From positions 52,054 through 116,053 of the forward strand of contig JACCGJ010023307.1 of assembly GCA_013407085.1 (NCBI GenBank): a stretch of 64,000 bases of DNA, read 5' to 3'. The position numbers and the translations under genes were made by a program. This DNA is from Atriophallophorus winterbourni. Lineage: Eukaryota; Platyhelminthes; Trematoda; Plagiorchiida; Microphallidae. Shown piece by piece: positions 57,721-64,000 of the stretch. Below the pieces are notes generated by a model. That model was not told where the DNA came from. It saw nothing but the letters and a program-made list of their open reading frames with translations, and searched no databases. Position 1 is the stretch's first letter. Each line of letters begins with the position of its first letter.

Positions 57721-58035
57721 AAGTACGTACGACGTACCACGACATTCAAACATAGAATCCCGTAGTATTTTGTGGTCAAGCACTAAAAGCGCTGATGCAT
57801 GATCAAAATGATGTGTTGCAAACATCCATCACAGTAACACTGCACTACTGGTTTCTGGCTGTTTCCCGTCATCAGGTGGAGACAGTAAGATTAAGTTCAG
57901 TGAGCCTTCACACAGTGGATCAATGATAAACTAGTTTAAACTTGCATGCTACTGTTGCTTTGGGTTCGTACCTTGAACCTCAATTTTCAAACACAGAATC
58001 ATATAGTGATTTGTGTTCAAGTACTCAAGGCGCTC
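57720..58035. repeat. Satellite M, left part of a LINE-split array
   Basis: Contains one full unit whose minus-strand core keeps CTGATGA (57869-57875) and GAAAC (57851-57855). The array resumes at 59744 after the LINE. Confidence 0.85.
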
Positions 58036-59756
58036 ATCAAATGCGGTAGAGCAGCATTATTACAGCCTCTTCACCATTTGCTTCTTCAGTGCTGGCAGGA
58101 GGGGGGTGTCCCACAAGAGATGCGAGACACAAAGATCATCACGCTATTAAGAATAAAGGTGAGAGAGGCGACTGCAACAATTACAGAGGAATCTCCCTTC
58201 TGAATGTTGTAGGCAAATTGTTTGCTAAAGTCTTACAGATCCGGCTGCAAGTTTTAGTCTGATAGAATTTACTCCGAATCTCAATGTGGCTTTCGCAAGG
58301 GAAGATCAACCGTTGACATGATCTTCTCCCTAAGACAACTTCAAGAAAAGTGTCGGGAACAGCGTATGCCATTATACGCTGTTTTATTGATTTAACGAAG
58401 GCATTCGACTACGCCAGCAGGGAGGGTCTCTTCAAAATGCTCGATCTGATAGGCTGCCCCCAAGACTGCTGGGACTCGTTATTTCGTTCCACTCAGGCAT
58501 AAAAGGCTTAGTCCATTTTAAAGGTTGCAGTTCAGAAGCATTTGAAATTCGCCGAGGCGTCAAACAAGGGTGTGTTCTTGCTCCCACGCTGTTCGGTATT
58601 TTCTTTGCTCTGCTTCTGAAGCACGCTTTTAAGACGAGAACAGAAGGCATTTACATACGCACGCGAAGTGATGGCAAGCTTTTCAACCTGAACCGGTTGA
58701 GAGCACAAACCAAAGTACGGGATGTGATAATCCGTGACCTGTTGTTTGCCGACGACGCAGCCTTTATTGCTCACTCCCAAGAGAACCTACAGTCGCTAAT
58801 GGACTGTTTTTCGTCGGCATGCAAAGACTTTGGTCTAACAATCAGCATGAGCAAGACCAAAGTCCTTGGTCAAGGGACTGTATCGCCACCAATCATCACT
58901 GTTGGAAACTGTCAGCTCGAACCAGTACATCATTTCACATATCTTGGTTCAACCATTGCGGATAACCTCTCGCTAGACATGGAGATCAATAAGCGGATTG
59001 GCAGAGCAGCTGTCATTTTGTCCCGATTGAACTCTCGTGTTGGGGGTAACCGCAAGCTGACTGTAAAGACAAAGATGATGGTATACAGCGCGTGCGTACT
59101 AAATGCTTTACTATACGGCAGTGAAACCTGGGCCACCCACGCAAGACACGAACGGAAGCTGAATGCTTTCCATCTACCGACAGCATCGTCGTATCTGGAA
59201 CATCGTGGATGGCAGAGTGACTAATGTGATGTGCTTTTCAAAATGCTGGTATACAGGAAGCATGTTTCACCATATTACGTCAAGCGCCGCCTGCGGTGGC
59301 TTGGTCATGTCTATAGAATGGGAAAAATGGTCGTATTCCTAAAGATCTACTCTACGGTGAGTGGCAAAATTTGGAAGTCGACCATTGGGAAGGAACCGCA
59401 CTGCGGGTACAAAGATGTTGCAAAAGAGATAAGAAAGCTCTTGACATTGACCCCGCAAGCTGGGGAGAACTTGCTCTTGACCGCTCACTTTGGAGGCATT
59501 GTGTAAAGCGTCGACTGCAAGCCGGGGAGGAGCAAATACAGCTCCTGGCTGCTGAACGCAGATCACGCCGCTGGCGCGCAAATGATACAATACTACAGAG
59601 TTCTGACTATCGTTGCAAGCGCTGCGGGAGAGATTGTTCCTCCCGAATCGGACAGTTTAGTCATTCAAAAAGCTGCAAAACATGAAATTCATGCGATGTG
59701 ATGTACATCCATGGTCGACATCGACCGACAGAGGCCAAGAACAACTCAAGGCGCTC
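58023..59756 (+). mobile_element. C2H2-tailed LINE, best copy, 5'-truncated, with target-site duplication
   Basis: The body is 58036-59743 between 13-bp repeats ACTCAAGGCGCTC (58023-58035, 59744-59756); together they restore an M unit. In shifting frames it codes NYRGISLLNVVGKLFAKVL, YSESQCGFRKGRSTVDMIF, LTKAFDYASREGLF, RRGVKQGCVLAPTLFGIFFA, LLFADDAAF, SMSKTKV, FTYLGSTI, LLYGSETW, RRLRWLGHVYRMG and a terminal C2H2 finger (CKRC..DCSSRIGQFSHSKSC). I cannot place it in a named clade with certainty. The frames are broken by several indels, so it is inactive. Confidence 0.9.
58697..59224 (+). pseudogene. RT palm to post-RT region of the C2H2-tailed LINE
   Basis: 175 residues are open. LLFADD (15-20) is the RT catalytic box, followed by FTYLGSTIADNLSLD and ALLYGSETW. 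The frame is lost at about 59170. The upstream RT motifs are in other frames. Confidence 0.85.
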
Positions 59757-60400
59757 CGGGATGACCAACGTGATGTGTTGCTCACATGCCCGTAAATTAC
59801 AATGTATAACCGGTTACTCGTTGTTTCCCTTCATTAAGTGGAGACAGAAAGATTAGTATCACGGAGCCTTGAATCAGTGAAAACGTTGCAAACAAGTGTA
59901 TACATGAATGCCACTGTTGCATATGGTTGATACAACCAACCACTGTGTTTAAACACAAAATCATATATCAATTTGTTCTCACGGTTGTGGATGACCAAAG
60001 CTATGTGTTTTTCACATCTTCTGTAATTACACTGCACTACCGGATTCTGGCTGTTTGTTGTCATCGGGCGTAGTCAGACTTAGTGAGATTTAAAACAGTT
60101 GATAAATGGCAAACAAATGTATACTTGAAAGCCGCTGGCTCGCAATGAACGTACAACGAACCACGATGCTCAAACACAGAATCACAGTGATTTGTGGTCA
60201 AGCACTCAAGGCGCTTACGGATGACCAAAGCGATGTGTTTCTCACATCCCCCACTACACTACGGGTTTCTGGATGTTTGCCGTTATTAAGTGTATACGTT
60301 TTGATTAGTTACATTGAGTATTGAAACAGTGGATAGGTGTTATTAAGTGTATTCTTGAATGCCACTGTTACTTAGGGATCGCACAACCAACCATGATGTT
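59744..60400. repeat. Satellite M, right part of the LINE-split array
   Basis: About three units, matching 30320-31000 in order and content. This array and array 1 are therefore duplicates of each other rather than independent expansions. Confidence 0.9.
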
Positions 60401-60632
60401 CAAACACAGAAATAAACACACATACATATTTTTATATAAATTGTAATAATAAAATAAGACAATTGACCCTCATTAAAAAATCTCGCTTATTCAATCTTGG
60501 AGCTTCAGCAAATGTACCAAGAAATGCTCGCACTAGACCACTTGTAGATAGCGGCCTTGTTAATAAGAACTAAACCGCAGTTGAAGAACTTACGATAAAT
60601 TAAAAGTAAAAAACAATTTCAAATCCACTGAC

Positions 60633-60650
60633 CTGGTATTCCTTTAGCGG
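60633..60650 (-). CDS. 18-bp micro-exon candidate (R copy 5)
   Basis: Donor GTCAGT (60627-60632), acceptor CTTAATAG. It encodes AKGIP. It differs from copy 1 (31224) at five of 18 bases, against two differences in the adjoining 60 intron bases. Confidence 0.55.
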
Positions 60651-62864
60651 CTATTAAGGTGATTGGAGAACTTTTAATTATGATTTTGTACCAATAACAA
60701 TTTGTTACTGGTTATAATATGATAATCTGATTATAATCTGATATTATCTGATAAAACCGAACAAAGTATATCATGATGGGAAATGCTGTGTCATTACGCA
60801 GATATTTAACTGATTGCAAGAAAAGCAAAACTTCGTTATTTTAAGTAACAAGTTTTGCTATCCGAAATAAATTACTTTATGTTAACCATGATGCTAGAGA
60901 GTGCATTTACGCGTTTTGGTCTGCTCTTTGTTCAAATTGACTAGCTCACGAACACAAAGTATATTTTTATTTCTAATCTTCTAATGTTCGGCGATACTAG
61001 TTTATATTATTTTTTAGGCGAAAAGTTGCAGCACTATTTGAAACTACTATTACCAGCAATGCTAAAAACTTAGCATGATCATTTTCACATTGCGATTTGG
61101 AATTCAGAGAAATGTCATACATTACTGGGTACACTGATTTATTGATTTCGGTTTGGATAAAACCACTTCGTCATGCCAGTGAAATTTGCTCGCAAGCTTG
61201 AACGATTGGACGAGTGTGGAGAAAACTCATTATTGCAACCGTGAAGTTTACCTAGAATTTTTTTAATCATTTATACCGATTCAAATAACTTTTAATCTTG
61301 AAAAATATAATGAAAAAGAAAAATTATAGGTCACTGTAGGAATGTATAAGAAACAAACTAAGCTAAACTTACATTTTTTATTCTTATTTTGAAAAGCGCA
61401 AGCCTGATCAGGCAAATAGCCGCGCAGTCAAATACTGTAACTTCACTAAGATACAGCTAAGATGATAAGGCCTAATGGCTCTAATAACGATAAATTATCA
61501 TTTAAGTGAACGTTGTATTGTCCACGAAATTGATATCCTCAGCAATGTATCGCATGGGTCGTTATTTGGATCAAATCTGTTTCTTGGAAAATACGCTGTT
61601 TGTTTTCCGCTCCTAAACGACATGAAAGCTTTGCACAAACGTTCAAGAGAAAACAAACTGCAATGGAATGAGCAAACAATTTAGGATTCCGGCATTTCTT
61701 ACTCACGCAAGCTGAAAAAAGGGGCATGGATCATACAACAACAAATCTGTCTGGATTCGTGTTGCATAAACACGTGCTTCTGTCTGCTTAACGGATTGCG
61801 ATAGATGCTTGAACATTTCCCCCTCGATCATATACGATAATAATAACCACATATTTACACTCGAACCCACACTATGCTTCTCACCATGGCTGCAAATTGT
61901 TATTTCAATTTGAGCTCTTGATATCGTTTTTTCAAAAAGACAAGGATTTATTTTTATTATACAACACTACAAGATGATGGTATTTATAAAAATGTGTAAA
62001 ATATAATACGGCAAACAACTGGCGCTGACATTTTATAACAGGAACGAGAGACGTATAAGGATAATGTATATCCGCGTTTTATTTCCATGACACAAACATC
62101 AGATGTGTAATAGTTGATGTCTTTTGGCTGGATTATATTGCGTCTTATCCTCATTATGGTGAATTCACATACACACAGATGTTGGAATCGTTCGGTCTAC
62201 AAAACATAACAAAGTTCCATTACCGATTTCGGTGCTCTGTGATATTTTGTATCGAAGACAGCTATATTGTTTTCTCTTTTAAGTAGCAGATACCTCTTCT
62301 GCATTTTCCGTCGTATGGCTAACGAATTTTGGATTATCATTGTTAATGTAAGTAGCGAGAATCTTTAAAATGTTATACGAAAGACACCTAGCAATCCGGT
62401 GGCGTGTCAATATATATTGTCGCAGTTCTCGTGCATTCCACGTTTTCAACAAACCATACGTCAAGATAATTCTCCAAATAGCTCCCTATCGAATGTTCAG
62501 TTGCCAATAGTTATGATAATGTGAAGGTCATTTTAAGATGGGTCATGGTGAATGCCAAAACGTTCTTGACAGGCGGATGGGACTGAAATTTCTTTGGTAG
62601 ATATTCTCATATTATCCGCGAACAACACCAATTTGGAAGATTATTTACGAGAATTCACGTTACATGACCTCAATAACAATAAACTGCATGACGGCAGATC
62701 GGCAGCTTCCTTTGAATATGTCTAACGAAAATGAAATTTTGAATAGAATTAACAAATATATAATGTAACTTCAACGTTCAATATTAACCGGTTTATTGGG
62801 TTTGTAAATTACGATGTCATCTGAAAGAAACGGAGGAATTCAACTTAAATATCAGGTTCCTCAC

Positions 62865-62903
62865 CGTTTTTCATCATCAACAATTCACGGACTGTTTGTC
62901 TGG
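62865..62903 (-). CDS. 39-bp micro-exon candidate (R copy 5)
   Basis: The acceptor matches copies 1 and 3 apart from one base (TTTGATTTCAG); donor GTGAGG (62859-62864). It encodes RQTVRELLMMKN. Confidence 0.55.
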
Positions 62904-63009
62904 CTGAAATCAAATTTAATTTGGTTCAATAAATCATGGCTTAAATGTTATAAAGAAGGCATTTTTAGTGATATGAAAAACGTGAGTCAGAGCTGTCTTA
63001 TATACTTAC

Positions 63010-63036
63010 ATGTTGATGGTCCTGATGCAACGTAAT
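63010..63036 (-). CDS. 27-bp micro-exon candidate (R copy 5, type b)
   Basis: Acceptor CCACTGTATTTCCAG, donor GTAAGTATA (63004-63009). It encodes YVASGPST, one residue different from copy 1. Confidence 0.6.
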
Positions 63037-63721
63037 CTGGAAATACAGTGGAAAACATAACGAAAATATTGACGCTATAATTCTTGATGTTCCTGATATG
63101 CATATATATGTAATCCCAGGAGCTGAGATATCATCATATGAAAATTTAGGTTTTGAGCACGAGGTTTCAATCATCCGTTTTGTCCGTGAAGTTTTACTTT
63201 AATTCTTGATACTAATAAAGAAACATAAATAAACTCAAGCATTATTGCAGTCCAAATAATCTTTCTAGCACACACACATAACAGAGTCAACAAACATAGA
63301 TAAAACTCAGGTAACACAGGCAACACAGATAACCAAGGTAAACACAGGTTAACCTTAACACAATTAAACGTTTATAATAAGGAAACATCTCGTAAACTGC
63401 ACAGAAGTATACATTATAATTTTATGGAGTGAGGATGTACTGCCACACCGAATAATTTCGTCAGATTAGTAGATTATATTTTGGCTTTATGGTGACGATA
63501 CATAAATCTGACTAAAGATTAGTTTGGAATTCACATGGGATGCATGTATGGAGCTCGCATGATTTGATTTAAGGATATTCTTAAAACGTTTCAATTACTA
63601 CTTACGCTTATTTTATTCGAGATTTGATTAGACTTGTGTAGTCTTAATCATACAAGCACAGTTTCTTTTATTCATCTTTATCTTTTTCAAGCTCATTTGA
63701 ACCCCGATACTTAAGTCCTTT

Positions 63722-63755
63722 CCTTATGAGTGCAAACAGCAAGATACCTGTCGTG
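63722..63755 (+). repeat. Degenerate hammerhead-like block (R copy 5)
   Basis: CTTATGAG, TGC, AAACA, GCA, AGATACC, TGTCGTG. Core mutated; 178 bases before the exon at 63900. Confidence 0.5.
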
Positions 63756-63899
63756 CAATTTGTGTGATTGAAGGAAATGCATGCAAATATGCCTTTTGTT
63801 CATGATCATGTGTTCTAATGTATTCGACGTATTTGTTACCTCATGAGCTTTAACTTTTCATTAGAACAAACGACATCCCTCGCTGTCTAATATAATTAC

Positions 63900-63926
63900 A
63901 CATTGGGGATGCTGGTTGACGTTTAT
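63900..63926 (-). CDS. 27-bp micro-exon candidate (R copy 5, type a)
   Basis: Acceptor CCACTGTTTTTCCAG; the donor is GTAATT (63894-63899), weaker than in copy 1. It encodes KRQPASPM in the shared phase. Confidence 0.45.
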
Positions 63927-64000
63927 CTGGAAAAACAGTGGAAATCATATAGAAAATAATGATTCTCTAATTTTTAATGTTTTTTAATATCATTCGTGGT

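Larger units (their letters stand above)
7830..63926 (-). other. Proposed extent of one micro-exon-type gene
   Basis: All listed minus-strand micro-exons use the same phase (two bases, whole codons, one base), so any of them can be joined or skipped without breaking the frame, and the 95-bp exon at 8547 accepts that phase. In schistosomes such MEGs encode small secreted proteins diversified by exon skipping. Here the upstream part would consist of repeated cassettes (27a, 27b, 39, 18, 9, 18/27) and the downstream part of larger exons. The signal-peptide exon is not seen and may lie beyond the window. Whether one transcript spans all of this is inference. Confidence 0.3.
60400..64000. repeat. 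Module R, copy 5 (runs to the window end)
   Basis: Collinear with 31005-34735, with a deletion of about 100 bp near 62008. The same four micro-exon positions and both RT scraps are present. Confidence 0.9.

Overview
The window looks like nuclear DNA of a flatworm, most likely a digenean trematode close to the schistosomes. It is strongly AT-rich by eye, has no bacterial-style gene packing, and is littered with decayed CR1-like and RTE-like non-LTR retrotransposons. It also carries hammerhead-ribozyme-like repeats, a class known from schistosome satellite DNA. There is no long intact host open reading frame. Host coding sequence, where I can argue for it, is on the minus strand in short exons separated by repeat-filled introns.

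Region 1-26 kb is mostly single copy. Minus-strand exon candidates sit at 1343-1589 and 5756-5928. A well-supported, phase-compatible trio lies at 7830-7906, 8227-8443 and 8547-8641. Upstream of the trio on the same strand is a scatter of tiny exon candidates (9-69 bp, each a multiple of three, each open in the same phase) at 13.2, 13.9, 16.0, 16.2, 18.9, 19.0, 21.1 and 23.8 kb. This is the layout of schistosome micro-exon genes (MEGs). Fossil LINE pieces interrupt the introns at 2.0-2.7, 3.2-3.5, 6.1-6.5, 11.0-13.0, 19.6-19.8 and 20.1-20.4 kb.

Region 26-64 kb is a mosaic of segmental duplications. I name the modules P (26.4-28.8 and 48.9-50.8), Q (28.8, 47.3, 52.6), M (a roughly 225-240 bp satellite unit at 26.2, 29.6-31.0, 34.7-35.7, 41.2, 53.4-54.1, 57.7-58.0 and 59.7-60.4), R (31.0-34.7, 41.3-44.7 and 60.4-64.0, with partial copies at 35.7, 37.3, 40.9 and 54.1), U (38.1, 46.0, 51.5), V (40.6, 47.0, 52.2, 56.2), N (48.1, 56.6), S (25.2, 36.4) and T (36.5, 51.4). 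R, U and P each carry minus-strand micro-exon candidates (18, 27, 39, 9 and 18/27 bp), so the duplications look like amplification of exon cassettes upstream of the single-copy part of the same gene. Younger retrotransposons then landed in the mosaic: antisense CR1 at 38.9-40.6 with a nested SINE-like copy, sense CR1 at 44.7-46.0, RTE at 54.8-56.0, and another LINE at 58.0-59.7.

Two things stand out. First, a MEG-like gene whose exon cassettes have been serially duplicated and have diverged. Second, hammerhead-ribozyme-like cores in two related repeat families, one inside the satellite M and one inside the exon-bearing cassettes. Single-copy micro-exons are individually weak calls, because AG and GT dinucleotides are common. 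The duplicated ones are stronger because several copies can be compared. All alignments were done by eye.
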